Assembly: GCA_011056825.1 (NCBI GenBank)
Contig: DSBH01000283.1
Span: 1 to 6,819 of the forward strand
DNA from: Deltaproteobacteria bacterium
GTDB taxonomy: Bacteria > Desulfobacterota > Syntrophia > Syntrophales > UBA2210
DNA length: 6,819 nt
Direction of reading: 5' to 3'
Both the position numbers and the translations under genes were made by a program. Shown here one piece after another: positions 1 to 6,429 of the stretch; the first letter of the stretch is position 1, and every line of letters starts with the position of its first letter. The notes under the pieces are model-generated. The model was not told the DNA's origin, made no database searches, and saw nothing but the letters and a program-made list of their open reading frames with translations.

Positions 1-684
1 AGTGTCGAGGCGGCGTTACAGGATGGCTATGATTTTATTTTTGCCAACAAGCACTGTGAACCGGTCTTTAACCAGTCCGCGTGGTATCGCATTCGAAGGC
101 GAACCGAGGACGCGGAGTTCAATAGCTGCATGTACCAGCCCACAGGGTGGGAGAGCCCCCTTCGATTTGTAGCCATGCGGATTCCCACGGCGCCCACCGC
201 CAGAAAGCCGGTTCAGTGTGAACTGTTTGAAGAGAATCAGTATCTATACCGGATTTTCTGCACAACCCTCGGCGGTAAAGCTCATGAAGTCATTGCAACA
301 TACGATAAGCGCGCCGACGTTGAGAACCTGGTTGGCGAAGCAAAGCGCGAAGGGCTCGACGCGATCCCCTCGGGCAGGTTTAAAAACAACCATGCATTTT
401 TCCAGATTGCCATGCTGGCCTATAATCTCTGGCGCTACTTCAAAATGCTGGCCCAGCTCTGCGATGCGAAGGTTCCCCGTTTTGCGGGCGTGAAAGACAA
501 TACGATTCGTATTGCCCGGCTGAAGTTGCTCATGATCGCAGCCAAGGTGGTCCGGCCAGGCAATCGAGACAAGGTGAAGTACTCGATTCACGACACCAGG
601 ACACCTGGGCTTCTCCTTTTTTATGAGTTTCTTGATCGACTGCGCCTCGAAAAAAAACAGGTGCGCAACGCTTCAATATTTTGA
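1..684 (+). CDS. IS1380-family transposase, C-terminal part (5' end outside window)
   Basis: DDE-type DNA transposase, cut by the left window edge; the frame is open from base 1 and ends at TGA 682-684. The clearest signature is Y-(2)-R-(3)-E-(6)-K, with Tyr at 301-303, Arg at 310-312, Glu at 322-324 and Lys at 343-345. This is the YREK motif around the third catalytic acid of IS4/IS1380-type transposases. The flanking text (YRIFCTTL before it; RFKNNHAFFQIAMLAYNLWR after it) is typical of the DDE group 1 (IS1380) family. The first ATG in the window, at 130, lies in mid-domain and is not the real start. The first two catalytic Asp residues should lie upstream and cannot be checked, so whether the gene is intact is unknown. 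The visible part has no frameshift or internal stop. By eye it is less GC-rich than the uvr genes, which fits a mobile origin. It is convergent with uvrC. Confidence 0.87.
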   Translation, partial: SVEAALQDGYDFIFANKHCEPVFNQSAWYRIRRRTEDAEFNSCMYQPTGWESPLRFVAMRIPTAPTARKPVQCELFEENQYLYRIFCTTLGGKAHEVIATYDKRADVENLVGEAKREGLDAIPSGRFKNNHAFFQIAMLAYNLWRYFKMLAQLCDAKVPRFAGVKDNTIRIARLKLLMIAAKVVRPGNRDKVKYSIHDTRTPGLLLFYEFLDRLRLEKKQVRNASIF

Positions 685-690
685 GCGATT

Positions 691-714
691 CGGTGCAAGG
701 AATTTCTTGCACCG
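691..714. other. Perfect 9-bp stem-loop after the transposase stop
   Basis: CGGTGCAAG (691-699) pairs perfectly with CTTGCACCG (706-714) around the six-base loop GAATTT. G-U pairs could lengthen the stem by two or three pairs at the base. It starts 6 bp after the transposase stop. Neither strand has a T-tract next to the stem, so it does not look like a classical intrinsic terminator. It may still stabilise or attenuate transcripts, or be part of the IS end. The stem contains GTGCAAG, which recurs in the candidate terminal repeat. Confidence 0.7.
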
Positions 715-716
715 GG

Positions 717-733
717 TCGCATAAAGGATGCGA
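717..733. other. Second stem-loop, directly adjacent
   Basis: TCGCAT (717-722) pairs with ATGCGA (728-733) around the loop AAAGG. It lies two bases after the preceding larger hairpin, so the two form a tandem structured block in the IS right end. The short stem alone would be weak evidence; the adjacency makes it more credible. No T-run follows it. Confidence 0.5.
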
Positions 734-798
734 GAACGCTCCGTTAGAGCTCGGACATGCTATAAATCAGGTAGGTTCGTTATTAAAATGAGGATGGC

Positions 799-812
799 GT
801 GCAAGATTCAGG
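799..812 (-). repeat. Candidate right terminal inverted repeat of the IS1380-like element
   Basis: The + strand reads GTGCAAGATTCAGG, so the element would begin CCTGAATCTTGCAC when read inward. IS1380-family ends commonly start with CC, and the sequence resembles the ISEcp1 end from memory. GTGCAAG also occurs at 693-699, and its complement at 706-712. The left inverted repeat is not in the window, so the boundary is a proposal only. Confidence 0.35.
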
Positions 813-823
813 TAATAAGTTAA

Positions 824-2650
824 CTACGTCCCCTTCTTCACAACTTCCGCCAGCACGGGACCGATTCCCTGCACCTCGGCCAGTTGTTCTTTCGAGGCCC
901 GACGTACGCCGGAAACGGTTTTGAAGTGTGCCAGGAGAGCCCTTTTCTTCGCGGGGCCGATGCCGGGGAGGTTGTCCAGTTCGGAAGCAAGATCCTCTTT
1001 TTGTTTTAATGTCCGGTGGTACGTGATGGCGAAGCGATGAGCTTCGTCGCGGACGGCCTGAAGAATCCTGAGCAGCTCGGGTGAACGCGACAGGTAGAGA
1101 GGATTCTTTCTACCCGGCAGGTAGACCCGGTCTGTATCGGTCCGAAGACCTCCGGAAATTGTTTTTTCACGGCGGGCCTCCTTGGCGAGGCCCAGAACGT
1201 CAACAGTGTCGATACCCGATTCTTTAAGAACGCGCAGGGCGACGGCGAGTTGTCCCCGTCCGCCGTCCACGACAACGAGGTCGGGATGCTCAGAGTCGCC
1301 TGCAAAGCGCCGCTTCAGTACTTCGTACATCATGGCGTAGTCGTCGGCGCCTTTCACGGTACGGATTTTATACCGGCGGTAGCGGTTCTTATCGGGAACG
1401 CCGTCGGTGAAAACCACCTGCGATCCCACGGCGTTCCGTCCCTGTATGTTCGATATGTCGAAGCACTCGATACGGTGCGGCACGGCGCGGAGTCCCAGTT
1501 TCGCCGCAAGTTCCTCAAGCAGCGCCGCCCGCTTTTCTCCCTGCTCCCGGTCGACACGCAACGCCGCGACGGCGTTCTGTTCGGCCATACGCAACAGGTC
1601 GCGTCGCACGCCCCGTTGTGGAACCACCAGGCGTACTCTGCCGCTCCGCCTGTCTGAAAGCCACTCCTCGATGACCCGCCCGTCATCTGGGCAGACAGGA
1701 ATAACAACTTCCCGGGGAATAAAGGGGCTGTCATCGTAGTGCTGCTTCAGAAGCGACGCCACGATTTCTTCCGTTGTCGCCCTGGCGGCGGGCAGACGAA
1801 GAACCCGCTGGTCGGCCACGGTTCCCGCGCGGACGCTGATCATGTAGGCCGACAGGCGGTCACCTTCCCTGGCAAGTCCGAACACGTCCCGGTCCCGGAA
1901 TGACGGGTCGACGATGCGCTGTTTCTCGAAGGTCTGTTCCATCGCGCCCAGCAGGTCACGCAGGCGGGCGGCTTCTTCGAAATTGAGTGAATCCGCGGAT
2001 TCACGCATCTTTTTACGTATCAGCGAGGCCAGTCGTTTCTGCCTTCCTTCCATAAACAGGACAGCCTCCCGAAGAATATCGGCATAGTCGTCTTTGCCGA
2101 CATATCCCACGCAGGGAGCCGAGCAGCGTCCGATCTGGTATTCCACGCAGGGACGCCGACGACTCGCGAACTCGCGATCCCGGCAGGTCCTGAGCGGGAA
2201 GAACCGGTTCAGCAGGTGGAGGGTTTCCTTGACGGCGGTACTCGAGGCATAGGGACCGAAATAGCGGGCCCCGTCTTTTTTCATGCGCCGCACCAATTCG
2301 AAGCGGGGAAAATCCGCCCGCGTGTCGAGACGGATGCTGAAATAATTTTTGTCGTCCCGAAGCATGACGTTGTAACGGGGTCGGTGTTTCTTGATGAGGG
2401 CGTTTTCAAGAATCAGGGCCTCCTTTTCGGTGCCCGTCAAAACGTAGTCAAAATCGTCGATCCGGGCGCGCAAAAAGGGAATCACCGGACGGTCCGCGCC
2501 GTCGCCGAAGTAGGACCGTACCCGGCTCCGCAGATTTTTTGCCTTGCCCACGTAAATAATCCGCCCCTGGTGGTCTTTCATGAGGTAGACGCCGGTCGCG
2601 GCGGGCAGCGAGGAAAACTTTTCAGCGAGGGCTTCAGGAACGCGCGCCAT
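824..2650 (-). CDS. uvrC: UvrABC system protein C (excinuclease subunit)
   Basis: Nucleotide excision repair nuclease: recruited by UvrB bound at a lesion, it cuts the damaged strand on the 3' and then the 5' side. It has 608 residues, close to the E. coli length of about 610. The N-terminal GIY-YIG nuclease shows GVY at 20-22, YVG at 33-35, Arg43 and Glu82. Four cysteines (156, 168, 176, 180) have the spacing of the 4Fe-4S ligands reported for E. coli UvrC. A UVR domain that contacts UvrB lies at about 205-240. The RNase H-like nuclease has Asp398 (CFDIS), Asp437, Asp462 (VVVDGGRGQL) and His538 (RDEAHRFA). Tandem helix-hairpin-helix motifs lie at about 557-604. The ATG at 2650 sits inside the end of uvrB with a strong Shine-Dalgarno. 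The stop is TAG at 824-826. No intrinsic terminator follows; IS-like DNA begins about 11 bp later. Confidence 0.98.
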   Translation of the reverse strand: MARVPEALAEKFSSLPAATGVYLMKDHQGRIIYVGKAKNLRSRVRSYFGDGADRPVIPFLRARIDDFDYVLTGTEKEALILENALIKKHRPRYNVMLRDDKNYFSIRLDTRADFPRFELVRRMKKDGARYFGPYASSTAVKETLHLLNRFFPLRTCRDREFASRRRPCVEYQIGRCSAPCVGYVGKDDYADILREAVLFMEGRQKRLASLIRKKMRESADSLNFEEAARLRDLLGAMEQTFEKQRIVDPSFRDRDVFGLAREGDRLSAYMISVRAGTVADQRVLRLPAARATTEEIVASLLKQHYDDSPFIPREVVIPVCPDDGRVIEEWLSDRRSGRVRLVVPQRGVRRDLLRMAEQNAVAALRVDREQGEKRAALLEELAAKLGLRAVPHRIECFDISNIQGRNAVGSQVVFTDGVPDKNRYRRYKIRTVKGADDYAMMYEVLKRRFAGDSEHPDLVVVDGGRGQLAVALRVLKESGIDTVDVLGLAKEARREKTISGGLRTDTDRVYLPGRKNPLYLSRSPELLRILQAVRDEAHRFAITYHRTLKQKEDLASELDNLPGIGPAKKRALLAHFKTVSGVRRASKEQLAEVQGIGPVLAEVVKKGT

Positions 2651-4661
2651 GAGTGCCTCCCCATTCCCAGATGCCCAGTTCAGTATGCAGGTTTTTCAGT
2701 TCCCTGATCCGGTCCCGGAACTTCGCGGCCCGTTCGAATTCGAGTTTCTTCGACGCCTCTTTCATTTCTCGAGAAAGTTCTTCAATTGACTGAATAATTT
2801 CTTCTTCGGACAGGGGCGCTTCCACGGCCTCGGCCACGGGAACGGTGACGTAATCAGCTTCGTAGACGGACGTGAGAATGTCGCTGATGGCCTTCGTGAT
2901 GGTCTCGGGCGTTATACCGTGGGCCTCGTTATAACGCTCCTGGATTGATCGGCGTCTCTTCGTTTCATCCAGGCATCGCTGAATTGATTTGGTAATGACA
3001 TCAGCGTACATGATGACATGGCCGTTCACATTGCGCGCGGCACGTCCGCTGGTCTGAATAAGTGAACGTTCCGAGCGCAGAAATCCCTCTTTGTCGGCAT
3101 CGAGAATAGCCACCAGGGAAACCTCGGGAATATCAAGGCCTTCCCGAAGCAGATTGACTCCCACCAGGACATCGTAGATTCCCCGGCGGAGATCGCGTAT
3201 AAGAGCCACCCGCTCCAGGGTTTTCACGTCCGAATGAAGATAGGCCGCCCTGACACCCAGGTTACCGAGATATTCCGTGAGATTCTCTGCCATGCGTTTT
3301 GTCAGGGCCGTCACCAGGACCCTCTCGCCGGCCCCGGCGCGGGCGGTGATTTCTTCCAGCAGATCATCCACCTGGCTTGTTGCCGGTTTAACGCCGATTT
3401 CCGGGTCCATGAGCCCCGTGGGCCGAATGATCTGTTCCACCACCCTGCCGTCGGCCTTTGCGAGTTCGTAATCGGCGGGCGTGGCGGACACGCAGATCCA
3501 CTGTCGTTGAATACGTTCGAATTCTTCGAACATGAGGGGCCTGTTGTCCAGCGCCGAGGGAAGCCGGAACCCGTATTCCACCAGGGTTTCCTTGCGCGAC
3601 CGGTCGCCCCTGTACATGCCCCGGAGCTGGGGTATCGTGGCGTGGCTTTCGTCGATAACGATGAGCGCGCCGTCGGGCAGGTAATCCATGAGCGTTGGCG
3701 GCGGCTCGCCCGGCCTGCGACCCGTCAGGTGACGCGAATAATTCTCGATGCCCTGGCAGTAGCCCATCTCTTCCAGCATTTCCAGATCGAAGCGGGTTCG
3801 CTGTTCCAGGCGCTGGGCCTCGAGGAGCTTGTTGTTCTCCCGGAGTTCTGTCAAGCGCTCGAAAAGTTCTTCCCGAATAGTCACTACCGCCCGTTTCATG
3901 TCCTCGGCGGGCAGGACATAGTGGCTTCCGGGAAAGATGGCGATGTGCTCGAGCCGTTCCAGGACGTTGCCTCGCAGGGGGTCGACAATCGAAATGGCGT
4001 CCACCGTGTCACCAAAAAATTCCAGACGGATGACACTCTCTTCCGTTGAAGGAGGAAAGACTTCCACTACGTCGCCCCGGACCCGGAAGGTTCCCCGGTG
4101 AAAATCAACGTCGTTCCGGTCGTACTGGATTTCCACGAGCCGCCGGAGCAGGGCGTTGCGGTCCATCTCGTCGTTCAGGGCAAGCCGCACCTGCATGTCC
4201 CGGTAGCTCTCGGGAGAACCGATGCCGTAGATGCAGGACACGCTGGCCACGATGATCACGTCCCGCCGCTCCAGGAGCGACCGTGTAGCCGAGTGGCGCA
4301 GCTTGTCAATTTCATCGTTGATGGAGGCGTCTTTTTCAATGTAGGTGTCCGTACCGGGAAGGTAGGCCTCGGGCTGGTAATAGTCGTAATAACTGACGAA
4401 ATATTCCACGGCGTTGTCCGGAAAGAGGGTTTTGAATTCGCTGTAAAGCTGGGCCACCAGCGTCTTGTTGTGCGCGATGACCAGAGTGGGACGCTGAAGA
4501 CGTTCTATCACGTTGGCCACGGTGAATGTCTTGCCTGATCCCGTTACGCCCAGCAAGACCTGGCAGGGAAGGTCCGATTGCGCGCCGCGCGCCAGTTCGT
4601 CAACAGCATGCTCCTGGTCGCCTGCGGGCTTGAATTCACTGACCAATGTAAATGTTTCCAT
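2634..4661 (-). CDS. uvrB: UvrABC system protein B (damage-verifying helicase subunit)
   Basis: Central ATPase/helicase-like subunit of nucleotide excision repair: loaded by UvrA, it clamps DNA at the lesion and recruits UvrC. Its 675 residues match the family (E. coli about 673). Walker A is GVTGSGKT at 38-45. The damage-probing beta-hairpin lies at about 90-111 (SYYDYYQPEAYLPGTDTY) with its aromatic residues intact. Motif II is IDESH at 336-340, motif III VSATP at 391-395 and motif VI QTSGRAARN at 536-544. A UVR domain at about 633-660 pairs with that of UvrC. The start ATG at 4659-4661 gives the usual N-terminus (LVSEFKPAGDQ). Its Shine-Dalgarno is strong but rather distant. The gene ends TGA at 2634-2636, 17 bp inside uvrC, so the two are co-transcribed and probably translationally coupled. 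No uvrA is nearby. No recognisable LexA box lies upstream. Confidence 0.98.
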   Translation of the reverse strand: METFTLVSEFKPAGDQEHAVDELARGAQSDLPCQVLLGVTGSGKTFTVANVIERLQRPTLVIAHNKTLVAQLYSEFKTLFPDNAVEYFVSYYDYYQPEAYLPGTDTYIEKDASINDEIDKLRHSATRSLLERRDVIIVASVSCIYGIGSPESYRDMQVRLALNDEMDRNALLRRLVEIQYDRNDVDFHRGTFRVRGDVVEVFPPSTEESVIRLEFFGDTVDAISIVDPLRGNVLERLEHIAIFPGSHYVLPAEDMKRAVVTIREELFERLTELRENNKLLEAQRLEQRTRFDLEMLEEMGYCQGIENYSRHLTGRRPGEPPPTLMDYLPDGALIVIDESHATIPQLRGMYRGDRSRKETLVEYGFRLPSALDNRPLMFEEFERIQRQWICVSATPADYELAKADGRVVEQIIRPTGLMDPEIGVKPATSQVDDLLEEITARAGAGERVLVTALTKRMAENLTEYLGNLGVRAAYLHSDVKTLERVALIRDLRRGIYDVLVGVNLLREGLDIPEVSLVAILDADKEGFLRSERSLIQTSGRAARNVNGHVIMYADVITKSIQRCLDETKRRRSIQERYNEAHGITPETITKAISDILTSVYEADYVTVPVAEAVEAPLSEEEIIQSIEELSREMKEASKKLEFERAAKFRDRIRELKNLHTELGIWEWGGTHGARS
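2656..2662 (-). promoter_or_regulatory. Ribosome binding site of uvrC within uvrB
   Basis: On the minus strand GGGGAGG is followed by the five-base spacer CACTC and then the uvrC ATG at 2650. The site lies within the last codons of uvrB. It decides the uvrC start and supports independent re-initiation at the overlap. Confidence 0.8.
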
Positions 4662-4672
4662 GATATTTTTAT

Positions 4673-4679
4673 CTCCTCC
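4673..4679 (-). promoter_or_regulatory. Ribosome binding site of uvrB
   Basis: On the minus strand GGAGGAG lies 11 bases before the uvrB ATG, with an A/T-rich spacer. The match to anti-Shine-Dalgarno is strong but the spacing is longer than the usual 5-9 bases. No closer in-frame start fits the conserved UvrB N-terminus better. Confidence 0.65.
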
Positions 4680-4691
4680 ATAATCGTCAAA

Positions 4692-4720
4692 AACCTATCA
4701 CGTCGCCGCGCCGGCCGCAA
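4692..4720 (-). promoter_or_regulatory. Weak candidate promoter for uvrB-uvrC
   Basis: On the minus strand TTGCGG (4715-4720) and TAGGTT (4692-4697) are separated by 17 bp, with TG one base upstream of the -10 (TGA-TAGGTT). Each hexamer matches only about half of the sigma-70 consensus. The position fits: transcription would begin about 25 bases before the uvrB ATG, just upstream of its Shine-Dalgarno. Confidence 0.25.
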
Positions 4721-4741
4721 CATGGGAATATCTTTCATTTC

Positions 4742-4771
4742 TTGACAGTGGAGACGGGCGGGTGCTACTAA
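4742..4771 (+). promoter_or_regulatory. Sigma-70-type promoter of the AGPS-like/GlpD-like operon
   Basis: A perfect -35 box TTGACA (4742-4747) is followed after 18 bp by TACTAA (4766-4771), with an extended -10 TGC immediately before it (4763-4765). The -10 itself is a modest match, but TTGACA plus the TGn extension makes this the best promoter in the window. The start point would be near 4778, giving a leader of about 50 bases. It lies back to back with the uvrB upstream region. Confidence 0.6.
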
Positions 4772-4815
4772 GGAAAGTCGCCGTATTCGCGGTTGCGGAC
4801 GGTGTTACTTTTAGC

Positions 4816-4820
4816 AGGAG
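4816..4820 (+). promoter_or_regulatory. Ribosome binding site of the AGPS-like gene
   Basis: AGGAG is followed by the six-base spacer AATTGT and the ATG at 4827. This is ideal spacing and supports that start, which also keeps the conserved N-terminal RWNGWG motif. Confidence 0.75.
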
Positions 4821-4826
4821 AATTGT

Positions 4827-6425
4827 ATGAAACGATGGAACGGATGGGGTGACCCCTCGGTCACCATGGATCTTCCCGAACAGGGAGAATCACTGCTGAA
4901 GGACAGTCTCGGCGAGGGAACGCCCCAGATTGATTACGAACGGGGAAAATTCCTGGAGCGGATGCCAAAAAGCCGCCTTCCACAACATCCTCTCATAATG
5001 ACCGATCCCGAAGCACGGCTCGATCACGCCCACGGCCAGAGCCTTCCCGACTGGATAGGTCTTCGCACGGGCATGCTGAATCGTTTTCCCGACGGTGTCG
5101 CTTTCCCTTCCAACGCCGGTGAGGTGCGGTCGCTGGTCGATCTCGCGGAAAAACAGAAAATCTCCCTCATTCCCTACGGAGGCGGGACGAGCGTCCTGGG
5201 ACATCTGACGGTGCCGGAAGAGAAACAGCCCGTTCTGAGCCTGTCGCTCAAGCGTCTGAACCGCATAGTCGACCTCGATGAAAAAAGCCTGCTGGCCACC
5301 TTCGAGGCCGGCATTATGGGACCTGATCTGGAAGCCCATCTCCAGGCGAGAGGATTCACCCTGGGACACTATCCACAATCTTTTGAATACTCCTCCCTGG
5401 GCGGCTGGATCGCCACCCGTTCCTCCGGCCAGTACTCAACCAGGTACGGCAGGATTGATCAGCAATTCCAGGGCGGCACGGTGATCGCGCCCCGGGGCGA
5501 ACTGGTCATGCGCCCCTATCCTGCTTCAGCCGCCGGACCGGATCTTCGACATCTCGTCCTGGGTTCCGAGGGGCGTCTCGGCGTCATTACCGAAGCAACC
5601 ATGAAAATATCGCCCCTGGCGTCCGGCGAGGAGGATCATATTTTCGGTCTTTTCTTCCCCTCGTGGGAGCAGGGCGTCGAGGGCGTGAGAAATCTCTTCG
5701 CCGCCGGCATTCCCCTGCTCACGGTACGCCTGAGCAACGCGCGGGAAACATCGATCAACCTGGTTTTTTCGGGCCACGAACGCGCCACGGCCTTTCTCAA
5801 ACGCTACCTCCCCCTGCGGGGCGTTCCCGCCGACGAGGGCTGCATGTGTCTCCTGGGATTCCGCGGACCGCACCGACTGGTATCGGCGGCGCGGAAGGAA
5901 GTGGGAACGATCCTGAAGGAAAAAAATGCCGTTCCCCTGGGGAAGGCCATGGGCGAAGCCTGGAAGAAACATCGGTTTCTGATGCCTTACCTGAGAAACA
6001 CGCTCTGGAACATGGGATACGCCGTGGAAACGGTGGAAACAGCAGTAACCTGGAACCGGGTCGTTCAGACTGTTGACGCCATGGAACGGGCCATGGCGGA
6101 AAGCCTGGCCGATATGGGAGAGCCGACGCTTACCTTCTCGCATCTTTCCAGTCCCTATCCGACGGGAACCAATCTTTACACCACCGCCCTTTTCCGCATA
6201 GCATCCGACCCGGAAGAAACGCTGGAACGATGGAAGCGCTTCAAGGAGGCGGTATCCTCGGCCATTGTCACGTGCGGCGGCACCATCAGCCACCAGCACG
6301 GCGTGGGAATCGATCACAAGCCCTGGATCACGGCCGAAAAAGGACGTGCCGGTATGGACGTCCTGGCGGCGGCCTGCGCCTCCCTCGATCCCGGTGGAAG
6401 GATGAACCCGGGGAAACTTCTGTGA
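4827..6425 (+). CDS. FAD-linked oxidase, alkylglycerone-phosphate synthase (AGPS)-like
   Basis: Flavoprotein of the VAO/FAD_binding_4 family, 532 residues, closest in my reading to alkyl-DHAP synthase. That enzyme exchanges the acyl chain of acyl-DHAP for a fatty alcohol to form the ether bond. Sequence signs of AGPS rather than GlcD or lactate oxidase are the N-terminal RWNGWG (3-8), the DHAHGQSLPDW block (66-76), the FAD-binding PYGGGTSV (116-123), and PQSFEYSSLGGWIATRSSG (183-201), which mirrors eukaryotic AGPS. GSEGRLGVITEA lies at 246-257 and the C-terminal NPGKLL at 527-532. Likely active-site residues are Arg390 (PYLRN, aligning with the Arg mutated in human AGPS deficiency), Tyr451, and His489 and His491. 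The eukaryotic His triplet is HQH here. No signal peptide or membrane segment is seen. The gene is first in an operon with a GlpD-like gene 4 nt downstream. The family call is firm; the ether-lipid role is inferred, and another 2-hydroxy-acid or polyol substrate is possible. Confidence 0.82.
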   Translation: MKRWNGWGDPSVTMDLPEQGESLLKDSLGEGTPQIDYERGKFLERMPKSRLPQHPLIMTDPEARLDHAHGQSLPDWIGLRTGMLNRFPDGVAFPSNAGEVRSLVDLAEKQKISLIPYGGGTSVLGHLTVPEEKQPVLSLSLKRLNRIVDLDEKSLLATFEAGIMGPDLEAHLQARGFTLGHYPQSFEYSSLGGWIATRSSGQYSTRYGRIDQQFQGGTVIAPRGELVMRPYPASAAGPDLRHLVLGSEGRLGVITEATMKISPLASGEEDHIFGLFFPSWEQGVEGVRNLFAAGIPLLTVRLSNARETSINLVFSGHERATAFLKRYLPLRGVPADEGCMCLLGFRGPHRLVSAARKEVGTILKEKNAVPLGKAMGEAWKKHRFLMPYLRNTLWNMGYAVETVETAVTWNRVVQTVDAMERAMAESLADMGEPTLTFSHLSSPYPTGTNLYTTALFRIASDPEETLERWKRFKEAVSSAIVTCGGTISHQHGVGIDHKPWITAEKGRAGMDVLAAACASLDPGGRMNPGKLL

Positions 6426-6429
6426 CGCC

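Larger units (their letters stand above)
1..812 (+). mobile_element. Right-hand part of an IS1380-like insertion sequence
   Basis: The transposase remnant, the non-coding structured stretch after it and a candidate terminal repeat ending at 812 together look like the right end of one insertion sequence. The left end lies outside the window. The right boundary is inferred: reading inward from 812 on the minus strand gives CCTGAATCTTGCAC, which resembles the ISEcp1 end as I remember it (CCTAGATTCTACGT). The AT-rich TAATA at 813-817 could be a target duplication, but it cannot be confirmed without the other end. No passenger gene is visible in this part. Confidence 0.55.

Noticed and set aside
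130..684. Transposase taken as starting at the ATG at 130
   Set aside because: The frame is open and family-like back to base 1, so this ATG is an internal methionine and the true start lies outside the window.
691..714. Hairpin as a rho-independent terminator
   Set aside because: The stem is good but no T-run follows on either strand.
3234..4049. 271-codon open frame on the plus strand inside uvrB
   Set aside because: Antisense to highly conserved UvrB motifs, with no recognisable protein features.
4098..4538. 146-codon plus-strand frame over the 5' end of uvrB
   Set aside because: Antisense to the Walker A and beta-hairpin coding region of uvrB; a shadow frame.
4544..4738. Upstream minus-strand frame overlapping the uvrB start, as an alternative gene
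   Set aside because: It runs out of frame into the start of uvrB and its product has no family resemblance; it only overlaps the leader.
4662..4826. LexA/SOS box upstream of uvrB
   Set aside because: I looked for CTGT-N8-ACAG and GAAC-type palindromes and saw no match; other LexA box types cannot be excluded.
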